Assembly (NCBI GenBank): GCA_028554645.1
Contig: JAQOOI010000075.1
Coordinates: 981,577 to 1,045,576 of the forward strand
Reading direction: 5' to 3'
Length of the DNA stretch: 64,000 nucleotides
Source of the DNA: Omphalotus guepiniiformis
Lineage: Eukaryota; Basidiomycota; Agaricomycetes; Agaricales; Omphalotaceae
The position numbers and the translations under genes are program-made. The notes below the pieces were generated by a model. That model was not told where the DNA came from. It ran no database searches and worked only from the letters and a program-made list of their open reading frames with translations. Positions 13,932-25,824 of the stretch are shown piece after piece (within the stretch, counting starts at the first letter, position 1; each line of letters starts with the position of its first letter).

Positions 13932-16037
13932 TGCGGCTAGGCTGTATTTTTTTATTTCTTTTCCTTCTCATTCTCCGTTCACTGCTCACCCGGTGACCGC
14001 GATGCATATTCAGGCTGAGTATCGTTGGTGGGCATTCTATTCCCTTTTGATTCCTCTCCTTGTGTAAGTGTAAGTATGTTCACTTCGCGTGGATGAGCGT
14101 CATGTACATCGCTTGTGAGGCAAGTATACATACATGATACGGTAACTAAATTCAAATTTGCGCTACTGTTATGGGTCTGTTATCGTTGTCCTTTATTGGT
14201 GATACTTACGGGATAGTAAAATCAAGTTCACAACCTGCTATCAACGCCGTTGCTGTTCCTTTAGTTTCGGATAATGGGTCGCACTCGCAATTCTAGGAAT
14301 GGGGTCGCTGTACTTGTATGGGCATGTCGCGCTAAAACATTCGATTTTGGCTTTTGACTTCATATTGATTCCATAAGGTTTCACGCGAGGGATTTCTTTT
14401 GCAACTTCCAAGCTTCGCTTCTTCCTCGTTGATCATGATCCTAGGCTTGCCCTGGCTCGCCTCACACCTGCTAGCAGATATGGGCATCCCTTTTTCTGCC
14501 TTTCAGGCGCGACGACGCCCTTTTTTTTGTTTTCTTCTTGCATGTGGACACTCACGAGTCATTTTCCTGTCAGACTTCTGCTATCTCTTTGCCTACATCG
14601 TCATGACTCTAGTAGTCATGTAATCCCCGTTCACCTCCGTTTGTCCGAATATCGGCCTTTCACGCCTCTCCGGGTCCGGTGTTTACGACATATCCTTGGT
14701 CAAGAGTCGGTACGCGCTCCCAAGTTCCTCTATCCCTCACAGGTCTGATGGGCCCTGGGCAAGCAGTAATACACCGTTGTGTGCCTAGTCATCTGCTGCA
14801 ATATTTGCGCAGCGTAGCCATCCAGGAATCAAATGTTTTTCGATATATGTACCCTTGCCAATCAGAGGACGACTTCCCACGAGGAGCATTTTAGCGCCTG
14901 CTGGTGATTTCGGGTTCAAAGATCAGTCCTCGGGGCCTTTTACTGACCTCACCGTTTCTGAGGTGGTCCGTATCCTCGTGGGTAAGCCATCTCCCTTTAC
15001 AGTCACCATCGCATTTGTGCCCACATACGCGAGAACCAGTTACGGTGCCGTCATGTCTCACTCCAAACACAAGATGTCTCCTTGAACAATTTCGTTTTGG
15101 AAGCTTGTGCTGAGCACACAAACTGTGTATCCAAGAGAGGGATGAATCAGTCACTGTCAGGGTTGCTGAATACCTGTTGGTCTTTGTGTTTCGACGACTG
15201 TCTGGAATTCTGATCTTTATTTCGAAACGGCCGCCTCCTAAGACCCTGAACGGATTTCCAGCGCGATTGACTTCGTTCAGGTTCGGTCTTTACTTCCGTG
15301 AACTTTCGGGCTGCATGTTTGGAACAGTTTGAGACTGAATGGCGGCTACACTTGAGTCCATAAGTGCTATATACGCCGGACGAGCAATACAGCAGGAGGA
15401 TATAGGTTGTTCATATCAGTTGTCAGCAGACGATTCGGATCGTATCTCTCTTTCAACTCAGCGGAGACAAGAGATACTTACTCTCAGATAAGGAGACCTA
15501 CTCACGACCATTCACGGCAGGATACGTCAGAACAGGCAGGATTTCAGGCTGGAACATCGGGTCAACGAATGGTTAGAACTTCACTCGGTTGTGGTTACCC
15601 TGACACTTTCCTCTCGTTCCTAGATCCGATCGTGCTTGGCTTGTAGACTTTCCTAGGACCCTGACGCTTTGTCGCGTGCTAAACCTTCCACAGCGCCGAT
15701 ACATGACTGCATCATAATCTGAACCCATCTTCCTGATTTACTTCCTTCCCCCCACCTCGTTTGGACCAGCAGTGGTTTTTCTTCTTCTTTCTCCTGGTCT
15801 TCTTCACCTTGACACATTCGTTGTTCATATCGTTCTAGATAAAAAGACGCTCTCTCCCTCTTCTCTTCAGTAACATATTTTATCGGCTGTGCCGTACACC
15901 GTTTCATTCTGGCGACCGCGTTGTTGAAAAGCTCAAATCCTTGGGATCACCTTTCGGAGTGAAAGTGAACATCCTTGTCTTACAGCACAAACTTACACTG
16001 GAACCCAGCCAAGGACCTGCTTTATGCAGCATACTCA
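13932..16037. other. Long (2.1 kb) spacer upstream of the homeodomain gene
   Basis: No conserved protein, tRNA or transposon is recognised on either strand. Short ORFs on both strands have no plausible starts or domains. The stretch just before 15985 (cttgtcttacag) looks like a splice acceptor, so part of this may be a spliced 5' leader. A long regulatory region fits a developmental transcription factor, but that is inference. Confidence 0.5.
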
Positions 16038-17677
16038 ATGCCCACCACAAGATCGAAACATGCAGCCTTACACATCGAGCCTGATAGCTTGCGTAGAGCA
16101 CTGGATGAGGATTCAGTCACGCCGACCTCCGCAACAACAGCGTCTCCTATAACGCCCATCATCACACCTCCGTCTTCCGGTGGGTTAGAGATGCCTGAGG
16201 GAGAGAACGATGGAGAGGGAGGGACAGGTTCCGATTCTGCATCTGGTCCGAAACAAAAGGAAAAGCGAAAACGGTCGCGAGTCACTCCGGAACAGCTTGT
16301 TCATCTGGAGCGATATTTCGCTGCGGATCGCAGCCCCACTGCCGCCCGCCGACGCGAAATCAGTGAACTGTTAGGCATGCAAGAGCGTCAAACTCAGATC
16401 TGGTTCCAAAACCGGTACGTTCGCTCAACTACACATTCGTTCTCTTTCACTGATATTCACTCCCGCAGACGAGCAAAGGCCAAAATGCTGGATGGGAAGA
16501 TCAGGGATCGGTCGGGTACAAGTCCGCCACATGACTTGTCTTCGAACCTAGCAACAGGATACGAAATTGACCTTCACAATCTAATCCATGAAGACGAACG
16601 TAAGGAAACAGATTTACAAATCCTACGCAACCCGATTAACTTGTGTTGCATTTAGCGGTTACTTTGATCCCTTGCTCAGACCTGTCTGTCGGCACCTGGA
16701 GACGCATCGCTACGACAGTGAGCAAGCATGACCTGATAGCGTACGTGTGCGAAATTCGACGTTGTCTGGCATGGTTTATACTATCTAGCGGTAACGGCTT
16801 CAAAATGGAGATCCCGTTCGACACGATTTTCGAGACGGAACTCACTCATACTGGCCCCGGAACCGCTCGTGCTACCTTCATCTTATCCGAACCCCCCACT
16901 TTTTATTTAGAGCAACCCGCTTGCCCTCGTCCTGATGGCAAGATAAAACACTCTTGGAGACAATGTAGTGACTGGACTGAAGGCGCTCAAGCAACTCATG
17001 TTCTACGCCACGAGCTCCTTGGTTCTGCACCTCAACTTTCGCATCTGATTCACAGCCTAAACTCTAGCCGTACCGGTGGGAGGGTTTCTGTTCGTTCTCT
17101 CCCGTACCAGGCTGGCTCCTTACCTACCATGGAAATTCCTGCTCCTCCAATGGCAGGACTGATCAGGCCTGTAGTTGATTATTCCTCGGACGCTATGCCT
17201 GCGTCGGACTTGTCCCACTCAATCTTCAATGACTCCTCCTTTGACCAAATAACATTCTCTGGAGTACCACGTCCTATGCAGATGCTAAATATCCCGTCTA
17301 CGCGGGATCTGCATAGCGATGGAAGTACAGGCCTTGTGGCATATGGTGACGGAGTGTCAGCAAGAAGCCACCTACAAATCGACACAACTCCGTATAATGT
17401 ATCATTCTCTCATGCAATCTCTAGGCCTTATTCAGCCAGTGCAGAATCTTCCCGTTTCTTCCCAGAGGACATCAGCATTGCCCAAAGCTTACAAGGCTCC
17501 GGGCTGAGGCGACATTCTTGGAATGACTTTACTGATCATTCAATGCCCTCCGCACCTCTTTTGACCACCCCGTTTCATCCTGCCTCGGAGATGGATACTT
17601 CTGCAGGCCAAAATTCTGAGCTTTCTGCTATCAAATATGAAGCCGAGGAGATTCATTCTTCCCGACAGTTGTGTTAG
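16038..17677 (+). CDS. Homeodomain transcription factor (fungal non-mating-type, Hom/Phx1-like)
   Basis: Sequence-specific DNA-binding regulator. The first ATG in frame gives MPTTRSKHAALHIEPDSLRR. A Ser/Thr/Pro- and acid-rich linker and a KQKEKRKRSR basic patch precede a canonical 60-residue homeodomain: RVTPEQLVHLERYFAADRSP in helix 1, then recognition helix RQTQIWFQNRRAKAK split by an intron at 16415-16468. A second conserved block in fungal homologues follows (VTLIPCSDLSVGTWRRI, HDLIAYVCE, FKMEIPFDTI, FYLEQP). The rest is a Ser/Pro-rich tail. The homeodomain is of typical length without TALE insertion, so it is not an HD1/HD2 mating-type gene, and no partner gene lies beside it. In Schizophyllum, hom1/hom2 of this broad class affect fruiting; orthology here is not established. 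Confidence 0.9.
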
Positions 17678-18049
17678 ACGGAAACTTTTCTCATCACGGA
17701 TCCTTTTGTTCAAGTTTGACGGACTCTTTCGTTCATCGACTCTAATAATGTCTTACTTGTGCTCTCCACTATCTTTCAACTGTTTTACGCTTTCATTTGC
17801 TCAATTTCCCACTATGGACATCACATTCGCTGTTTTCATGTATTTTCGACGTTCTCAATACCTCCTGATGGGTGGTCACATATTGTGTATATTTCATTCA
17901 CTTCGTAATTGTAGCTACCACCGTACGACTTTCCAGTACTAATTATCCAAATGCGTATTGTACACATACTTTTGTTATTGTGTAGGTAGTTCCAACTACA
18001 TAATGGACACTAGAAACTGAAATGAATCACAGCATGGATTCGGACTAAT
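17678..18049. other. Convergent intergenic region
   Basis: Lies between the stops of the homeodomain gene and TIM13. It is AT-richer, and nothing coding is recognised. Confidence 0.6.
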
Positions 18050-18595
18050 CTAAGGTGGTGATATTGCCTGATCCTCGAGCCGTTCTTTGGAAATCCGAGC
18101 TGTGTAGGTCCTGCTGACAATGTTGACTAGCGGAGACAAATGTTAGCCTATAACTCGGACACAACTAGGACAATAGCCGCACAAGTATCCATGAATCGAT
18201 CCAGGCACCTAGTCAAGCAGGTCTGGAGGGCAAGATACACTGGTGTGAGCATGGACAATTTCCGAGTAACAAATTTTTACGCACCTGTTCAGAGCTAGAC
18301 AGAGAGTCACCAGGTTTCGTCACGCAGGCTTTATAGCATCTTTCGTTCATATTCTGGCGAAGTAAACCTTGAAGCACAATTAGGACAGACATAGTGTTTC
18401 TCGTACGTTCATTAATTGTTGTGCATTGGCCTGAGCAAGCTCGTTTCGGACTTGATTCATAATTGCCTCTTTGCGTGCACTCGTGTCTGCATTTGAGAAT
18501 GGAAACACGCATACGTGAATGTACTATACCGAGAGAAATGTTGGAAGCATACCATTTGAGGACGAAGAGAGAGGATTTTTGAAGAAGTCGGACAT
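18050..18595 (-). CDS. TIM13: Mitochondrial intermembrane-space chaperone Tim13
   Basis: Small Tim protein that escorts hydrophobic precursors across the intermembrane space with Tim8. The spliced product is about 90 residues: MSDFFKNPLSSSSNG, DTSARKEAIMNQVRNELAQA, NAQQLMN, then the twin CX3C motifs. These read CYKAC, then TKPGDSLSSSEQ, then CLTRC. It ends IVSRTYTARISKERLEDQ...SPP. The KPG.SLSSSEQ loop between the cysteine pairs is typical of Tim13. It has five short exons, with the stop at 18050-18052. It is too fragmented to appear as one open frame. It diverges from the Jjj1 gene over 181 bp. Confidence 0.9.
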
Positions 18596-18776
18596 ACTGT
18601 GTTTCTGAGAGAATATGAATGGAAGGAGCAGGCAAAGTTGACGCGTTGAAATGCCGTTACGCCGGCAAATCGACATTGTAGTTTTTTAAAAGACCTTAAA
18701 CGGACTCGGATTTGACTCGGACTTTTACCGACTTGATTGATACTTTACTCTCTTCTTTCGCTCATCATCGTATCAG

Positions 18777-20872
18777 ATGGGCGCTGGAGCATCGACGACC
18801 AACAATGCAGAGGATAACAGAGATTCTGTGGACTACTATCAAATTTTAGAGGTAGAAGAAAACGCAACAGCGGAGGAAATCAAGGTTCGTTCTGATATAC
18901 GGATCACGCGTATGATAATTCAAACTAGAGATATTCAAAGCGATCCTTTCGCAGACTTGCACTTATTCATCATCCAGATAAAAACAAAGATGATGTAGAA
19001 GGGGCCACACAACGCTTTGCTACCATACAACAGGCTTACGAGGTGCTTATCTGGGTCTGGAATCAGACCACAATGTAAGGATCTGACCTATCGTCCTCGT
19101 CTGCAGGTTCTTAGCGATGATCAGGTAAGTTCTGAACCTGTCCAAATTCTGGAAAAATCTATATTTGGGTTACGTAGGAACGAGCGTGGTACGACTCACA
19201 CAAGGCCTCATTGGCTCCAGAGCCCGATGAAGAGACTGTCTTCGAGGACATTCGAAGAGGGGCTCCGCTCCCCCGGGCTCGTGACAGAGGGCTAACTGTT
19301 CGACATCTTGCTCGCTTCTTCGATACCACAACTTGGGCTGGATTCGGTGACGATGACGATGTGCGTATGAAATTCTGATTCGAATTTGCGGCGTTCACCC
19401 TCCCGCTCTTCAGGGTTTCTATGCAATATATCGTAACTTATTCGCACGTTTGCAAGCAGAGGAAGCTCTGGCGGCGGAAGACAATGTGCAATTACCATCC
19501 TTCGGATATTCTACGTGGTCATGGGCCCCTGCTAGTAAGGGAGAAGACGCCACTGCAGCTAGAACCTTCTACAATGCTTGGATGAACTTTACTACAAGCA
19601 AGGACTTCGCGTGGAAAGATGCTTGGAATATCACTGAAGCTCCCGATCGGCGGGTGCGCAGGTGCGTTAGCTCTTTCACAGAATCAAAGCCTCGGCCACA
19701 CCAACTCATACACTAATTAATCAGGTTAATGGAAAAAGACAACAAGAAAGCTAGGGAAGATGCCCGCAGAGATTACAACGACACTGTCAGAGTGAGTCAT
19801 TTTTTTAGTTGTCATGTACACGTCTCGAAAAAAAAAATGCTGAGACTTCGGGGTGATATTCTCAGTCTCTAGCCAAATTTTTGCGCAAGCGCGATCCCCG
19901 CTATCAATCCCATTTAGCTCGACAAGCGGAAGAGAAACAAACTAGCGTATCTGGTGTCGTTACCCCGCGCGATCATGCGGCTCGTGCGAACGCAGCAGGC
20001 TCGTATATCGAACAGGACTGGCAAAAGGTAGATACTGGAACCGCTCACGTTGATCTTGAATGGGCTGCTGCGGAAGGAGATGATTCTGAAGAATGGGAGT
20101 GTGTGGCTTGCGGAAAGTCCTTCCGGAGCGAGGCAGCTTGGGACAGTCATGAGCGCAGCAAAAAACACATGAGAGAGGTTGAACGCCTTCGGCGGGAAAT
20201 GGAGGAAGAAGACGCTGAACTAGGGTTGCATGATGAGAATGATGCTGTAGATATCTCTCCGCCGCCCACTCCCAGCCCACCGTCGACGCCTGCCCAGGCT
20301 TCTCTCGCGAAACTCTCAGCAATCGCTCCCATCGTTGTTGATGATGCTGATGTCGATCGTGATTTCGCAGACACAACATTGACTCAATCAGGAACTTCTC
20401 AAGATGGCGAGCCTAAAAACATCAAAGTTGATTCATCGCTAGGAACGCCGGGAAGGAGCCCACAGAGGTCTTCCGAAAATTCTCCCATACGCAGGCAAAG
20501 AAGCCGGCGGAGACAGTCTCCAACCCCAGATGGCCCTGAAAATAGCGTTTCCCCAAATGATCCTATGGACGGAACAGAAGACAAACCAGGGCTCACGAAG
20601 CGCGAGATACGACGTGCGCGCCAGGCCAAGAAGGCTGAAGCAAGCAAGGCTGTACAGAATGTGGTAATGGTAAGCGAAATTGGGTCTTTTTTACTTGTGC
20701 TCATCCGACTTCTGATCATGGTGAATACCAGTGTAATGTCTGTCATACAACATTTGAGAGCAAGACGAAGCTATTTGCTCACGTCAATCAAGAAGGACAC
20801 GCTTCAGCGGACAAAAAATTCGAACCCGTCCGTGATAGAAGAGGGAAGGGTAAAGGCAAAGGCAAACGGTAG
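18777..20872 (+). CDS. JJJ1: J-domain co-chaperone Jjj1/DNAJC21 (60S ribosome biogenesis)
   Basis: Hsp70 co-factor that releases shuttling factors from pre-60S subunits in the cytosol. It starts [13 protein letters not shown], then the J domain [31 protein letters not shown] (HPD intact) and [21 protein letters not shown]. The family-specific middle ([32 protein letters not shown]) leads to a charged helix and two U1-type C2H2 zinc fingers: [20 protein letters not shown] and [20 protein letters not shown]. The latter lies in the last exon after an intron near 20670-20730. It ends in a lysine-rich GKGKGKR tail. A putative N-myristoylation glycine (MGAGAS) is unusual for this family. Confidence 0.92.
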
Positions 20873-21424
20873 CGACACTTTCGACCCCCTTGTAGTACCT
20901 TCTCTAAATCCGGCAACTCCTCTCGCGATATGTAGTTGAACATGTGTTCACCTATTCAACATAAAACGAGCACTCATGATCCGTACCAATAACTAATGCA
21001 TGATCTAGACTCTCATCCCTTCAGAGAAGCACACGGATATGCTTATATTCTCCGTTGCGATAGCCAACATGTTTAGTATGTATTTTGGAAGCGCTTTGCT
21101 GGATTCCCTTCACCGATTTAAGAGCACAGTAATACTCCAACGCATTCCTTAGTACTCCAAGTGCGGCGCAGTCGATATGATATGATCGTCCAAATCTCAG
21201 GGTTAGTATCACAGACCATCTTATTTTGGGCAAATTCAGAATTTGATTGAGTACTGCCTTCAGCCATATGTACTTTTTTTGCTAGAAGTCGGATCACAGG
21301 TTGAACACCCGGAAGAGGAAACTTGAGTTTGGAACGAGCGAAGCCGGTAGATGACAGATAATTCATGCATTTCATACAAAATGACAATAAATGATAGTAC
21401 AGAGATGCTAAACAGTGAACTCTT
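20873..21424. other. Convergent intergenic region (552 bp)
   Basis: Lies between the stops of JJJ1 and PRP18. No recognisable gene; it is probably the 3' ends of both. Confidence 0.6.
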
Positions 21425-22749
21425 TCAACCCATTAGCTGTGAAACGTCTTCCGGCGGATACTTGGTTTGAGAAAAGGTAAGTAACCTAAAGCACACGGTA
21501 TGATTCATGACATTCATGGCAACACGATAACTGCGCACCTCTTCAAACTCTGAATATATTTCCGACTGACTTCGTCGTTCAACACATGAGCAACTTGATC
21601 TGAAGAGATCTTCTCTCGCGCAGAACGCTCGTGAATACTGTGAATCTGGAGATGAGAAAGCAAGATGAAAAACCGCGCGTAAATACGCACCCAACCATAG
21701 TCACGCCAATCGGCCAAGGGGCATTTCCGATTGAAAGACGCAGATACGAATCATTGGCTTTTTGATACTGTCTTTTTTGCATATAGTGCACGATTTCGGC
21801 CATACGAGCCAACACGTCAGGGGGTAATGACTGCAAGACAAGATGTTAAAAATCATTTATGTGCCCTATCACGAGAAGACTTACACGGGAACGAAGAGCC
21901 TTGAACAGAGGTTTCAAGTACTCAGCAGACTGTACTTGGGTTGCCGCAGCAAGCTTGCCTTGCGTGGTACGTTTGACATGTTCTATGGCAAATAAATACT
22001 CGGCGTAATCTAGAGTCAATGAGTTATACACACCTGGTCTTTCATCCATAGCTTCTTCCCAATCCTTGAGAACACGCTTCAGAGCATAGTAGATAATCGG
22101 GTACAGCTTGTCGGGGTCGGCCTTGACGAGGTTCAAATCCAGAACTCCCCCGTCATTCAACTCAGCCTCGCCCTTTCGTTTCCCTTTACTGTTCTTGTTC
22201 TTCAATTCTCGCTCCACATTTTCCACGTCCTCGAGAGCCTTCTTAAAGTCGTTCTGACCAGCTTGTCGGTCATGGCCCTTTTCTTCAATCAGCTCTAAGG
22301 CGCGCAGCCTAAGTCTACGATCCTTGTCTGACTCGGCAAAAAGCCGAATAGGTTGACCCTTAGAGCGTAGACGACGTATAGTCTCTTCATTAGAGATATT
22401 AAAGGAAGACTCTGGAATAGGTGAACCGGTGTCACGGGGTGTTAAGATATCTGGGTGAGGAGAACTAGTAGCTGATCTTGAAGGGACCTATTCTCCATTC
22501 GAGGATAAGGATATAACAATCAAAGCACATAAAAGAAAAGCACACTTTTGAGGCTTGTCGAACCTGTTCCGCCAAATCCTTCTGCTTTCTTTCTGCTTCC
22601 TGCTTTGCTGCCTTTTCTTTTTGCTCTTGTTCCTCTCGCAGACGTTCAATCTCCCCTCTCCTCATATACTTGGTAGGTCTTGAATTGGTTACAGCATCTG
22701 TTTCAATAGCTTTGCGCTTTGCAGCGACCTCTGCAAGAAGACCGTCCAT
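21425..22749 (-). CDS. PRP18: Pre-mRNA splicing factor Prp18
   Basis: Second-step splicing factor acting with Slu7 on the U5 snRNP. It starts [16 protein letters not shown]. It contains the charged N-terminal helix ([20 protein letters not shown]) and the PRP4-like motif region [20 protein letters not shown]. The conserved Prp18 fold follows ([52 protein letters not shown], the [24 protein letters not shown] loop in two exons, and [14 protein letters not shown]). It ends [10 protein letters not shown]. The first intron (GTGTGC...GAATAG) has an AT-rich core. It diverges from COX12 over only 117 bp. Confidence 0.93.
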
Positions 22750-22866
22750 GATGATGGAGAGCCGACGTGAACGTTCTGGAGCAAGTCGAGATTAGGCTTA
22801 CTAAGCAAGATTTCCGCTATAACCCGACCATCACCTGTCCCCCCCGTTTCAACCAGTGACTACGAT

Positions 22867-23416
22867 ATGTCTGACGCTGAATCCACCGAACGTCCCAGGT
22901 AGAACACTTTTCTTTGCCATCAAGTCGTTCAGCTCACGCTGTGTCATTTTTATTCAGCCAATTCGTCCTTAAGACAGTCGGTTTCGACGGTATGCATCGA
23001 GTTGAAGTTGTATGTTTTCATCCATTGACCACCTTCATTCAGCTCGTTTCCCCAACCAGAATCAAACGCGGAACTGGTACATATAACGTTGTAACATCTG
23101 AAAGGGTTCTTCTCTGAGATATTCATTGTCAGCTTCCAAAACTATACCGACTACTTCAAATGCATTGCTGCTAAGGGCGAGGATTTCCCCCCATGCAAGC
23201 AATTCTTCCAAACTTACCACTCTCTCTGCCCCAGTGCGTTGTACTATTCCTCTCTTCTATGCAAATGACCTAACCTCACTTTGTTTCAGATGAATGGGTA
23301 AGCACACAATTTGAGCAGTACTTGATCCGCCTTGTACTCATCATGTTCTACTCCAGATTTCGAAGTGGGATGACCAGCGCGAGAACGGTACTTTCCCTGC
23401 CTCTTTGGAGCCTTAA
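22867..23416 (+). CDS. COX12: Cytochrome c oxidase subunit VIb (Cox12)
   Basis: Small intermembrane-space subunit at the complex IV dimer interface. It is assembled from six short exons: MSDAESTERPS, QFVLKTVGFDARFPNQNQT, RNCFQNYTDYFKCIAAKGED, FPPCKQFFQTYHSLCP, NEW, then ISKWDDQRENGTFPASLEP and stop 23414-23416. The paired CX9C/CX10C cysteines that form the disulfide-locked helical hairpin are present (C..YTDYFKC and C..TYHSLC). The conserved tryptophan comes from an 8-nt exon at 23291-23298. All joins are GT-AG. The length, about 88 residues, is normal. No single open frame covers it, so it is easily missed. Confidence 0.92.
23291..23298 (+). other. 8-nt microexon of COX12
   Basis: ATGAATGG lies between the acceptor TTTCAG and the donor GTAAGC. 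With one base from the previous exon it encodes Asn-Glu-Trp, placing the conserved Trp before SKWDDQRE. Confidence 0.85.
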
Positions 23417-23607
23417 CTTTTCGTACTGTGAATAGAAAAGGCGGTCTGTAGTCTTATAGATAAATGCAAGACAGTCTCCGAACCATCATTTGTTCCGAAA
23501 TATGATCATCCCGTGACACTGGACTACATATGTTTCTATGTTTCACTGAATCTCAAGGCCTTATTACCTCATTGCACAGTCCACGCTCCTTACACACTGA
23601 CCAGCAT

Positions 23608-24853
23608 GATGGATTTTTCTGGCGAACCCTCCCATTCCGACAAGCTCTTTATACAGGCCAGGGAGCCGTTCAATGCTGAACCTATTGCTGCGTCTCTCGT
23701 TGAGTTTGATCTCACTCCGGAAGATCTGGTCTACTGCCGCAATCATGGCCCTGTACGCGAGTTTTCTGAGGAAGATTATACCATCGCTATCAAGGGGCTA
23801 ACATGCAACGACATTATACTTTCCTTCACCGATCTCAGGTCCCTATTTCCCAAAGTGCGCGTTGTAGCCGCTCTCCAGGTAGTATCGCTACACCTAGTCA
23901 AACGGAGTGGTTTCTGAGTAACATATACATCTTAGTGCGCTGGTAATAGACGCAATGAGATGGGTGCCATCAAGCCCGTCCATGGTGTAGGCTGGAACGA
24001 CGGAGTGATAGCTAATTGCAGCTGGAGTGGGGCACGACTACGAGACGTTCTCCAACATTTTGGTTTGGGTATGAACAACGACTTGCTACACGTGTGTTTT
24101 GCATCCTATGCCACGCTTTGTCAAGACGACAAATACTACGGAGCTTCAATCCCACTCCAAAGGGCTACGAGTCTCCAAGATGATGTGTTACTGGCATATG
24201 AGGTATATCTGAGTTATGCACTGTGTTTTTAATCGCTGCTCACTATTATAGATGAATGATGAGCCGTTATCGGCGGAACATGGTGGGCCTGTTCGCGTCG
24301 TCGTACCTGGTTATCTTGGAGCCCGCTGGGTCAAATGGCTGGATACAATAATTTTGTGTGCACAAGAGTCTCCGAATTTTTACCAGCAGCGAGACTATAA
24401 AGTGCTACCGCCCCAGGTGTGTTGTCCATTTGCATCATCTGTAGCACGACTTAGATTTTAGTTTCATAGATCGAGGATAAAATTCAAGCTGCATCAGTGT
24501 GGTCCAAGTATCCGTCCATGACTGCCCTACCTCTCAACGCAGTGGTAGCAGTTGCCGTGAAGACTTCTCCTTCAACCCTTTTTGTAAAAGGTTATGCGAT
24601 TCCCGGAGATGCAGGCAACGTTTCCGCTGTGGAATTATCGGCGGACAACGGTTTGACATGGCAGTCTGCTCGAATCACGTATCAAGAAGGCAAGTGGAGC
24701 TGGACTCTGTGGGAGGCTGAGATCCAGGATGCCGGATTGTCAGGTGAGGTATTTTGCAGAGCAATTGATGAAACAGGGAATGTTCAGCCAAAAGAAACGG
24801 CATGGAATATGCGGGGGGTGGCATTCAATGCTTGGGGAAGGAAGAAATGGTGA
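23608..24853 (+). CDS. Sulfite oxidase-family molybdenum cofactor enzyme
   Basis: Predicted to oxidise sulfite to sulfate using molybdopterin. The first ATG gives [20 protein letters not shown]. It continues with [17 protein letters not shown] and the Moco-ligating cysteine in CAGNRRNEM at the start of exon 2 (23936). [43 protein letters not shown] and RWVKWLDTI follow, then the C-terminal dimerisation domain ([29 protein letters not shown]). Exons are 23608-23878, 23936-24202, 24252-24416 and 24470-24853. There is no cytochrome b5 heme domain, no FAD domain and no clear presequence. It therefore resembles plant-type sulfite oxidase rather than the animal intermembrane enzyme or nitrate reductase. 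Confidence 0.92.
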
Positions 24854-24999
24854 CCTTGACTGAGGTATTACTATTTGCCGTATGATAGAGAACGTTAGAC
24901 AAGATATATTCAGGTATATATCCATAATGTCAATGTAAACATCTAGATAGCACGTTTGAGTTCCCTCTCGATCTTTAAGTGAAAGTGCGTACCAGAAAC

Positions 25000-25824
25000 T
25001 TATGAGTCTGGCTTCGTCCGCGTCGCTCTCGCTGCTTCCCGCTTCTTCTTCAGAAGCTCCAGTTTAGTTTTCATCGCAATGACCTTCATATCTGCCTCCT
25101 CCTGAGCCCTCTCCTCGTCCAACAGTCTGTCCATGATTAACTCGCGCTCCTCTTGCTCCTTCTGCCTCCTGGCCTCCTCTTCGTCCATCTTATTCGGCGT
25201 CTGAGGTTCGAGTGCATTTTCTTGTGTTGGAAAGCCTTCGGGAACTTCAGAAGCCATGACCGGCTCTGCAGCAATAGTTGCGTTCTCGTAGGTATCCCGG
25301 TAATCAGACGCATTTATGACTTCGCGCTGAAACCGCTCCCATTCCAAATCGACTGCTGAAGCTGCACCTGTAGGAGGTGCAGGGGCATTCGTAGCCTCCT
25401 CCTCTTCGGAATCATGTTCGTTCTCTGGTAGTGAACGCGATGGATCTGAGAAGAAATCCGCAGGAAACTCCTTTGACGGATCGTTGACGCGCTGCTTTTT
25501 GGTGGGGATACTTGTCTCCTCCGGTTCCGCCATGTCTTCGTCTTCGTCCTCTGCTGCTTTTCTTTTTCCTTTCACAATTCTCTCCTGCTCCTCCATCTCC
25601 TCCCTAATCCTTTGTTCCTCTTTTGCCCTTTCCTGTTCCTTCAATCTAGCCACAGTCGTCCGATGAATTTTGCTTCCAAGATGACCCTCCCAGGCTGAGG
25701 CATGTTTGACGAGAGTGCCACACGCAGCACATCTTAACTGCCCAGACTGGTTGTATGAAGCTAGAGGATGTGTTATGCGAGCTTCCTGGCGTTTGGCTTT
25801 CAGCAGTGCTCGAACGTCCGCCAT
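25000..25824 (-). CDS. ZNF830/CCDC16-like zinc finger protein
   Basis: Probable nuclear, pre-mRNA-splicing-associated factor; the animal homologue joins spliceosomal complexes and DNA-damage responses. It is a single-exon 274-residue frame starting MADVRALLKAKRQEARITHP. The N-terminal C2H2 finger reads LRCAACGTLVKHASAWEGHL, then GSKIHR. Long Glu/Lys/Arg-rich coiled-coil stretches flank a hydrophobic patch (ASAVDLEWERFQREV). The C terminus is a charged helix ending TRTKPDS. The length and finger-plus-coil layout match the family. An upstream in-frame methionine exists, but MADVR matches the conserved start. Confidence 0.82.
   Translation of the reverse strand: MADVRALLKAKRQEARITHPLASYNQSGQLRCAACGTLVKHASAWEGHLGSKIHRTTVARLKEQERAKEEQRIREEMEEQERIVKGKRKAAEDEDEDMAEPEETSIPTKKQRVNDPSKEFPADFFSDPSRSLPENEHDSEEEEATNAPAPPTGAASAVDLEWERFQREVINASDYRDTYENATIAAEPVMASEVPEGFPTQENALEPQTPNKMDEEEARRQKEQEERELIMDRLLDEERAQEEADMKVIAMKTKLELLKKKREAARATRTKPDS

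Noticed and set aside
14400..15160. Possible tRNA-like B-box (gggttcaaagatc) in the long spacer
   Set aside because: It does not match the GGTTCRANNCC consensus and no cloverleaf could be formed.
22010..22040. Apparent 24-nt intron in PRP18
   Set aside because: The frame is open through it ([14 protein letters not shown]), so it is coding.
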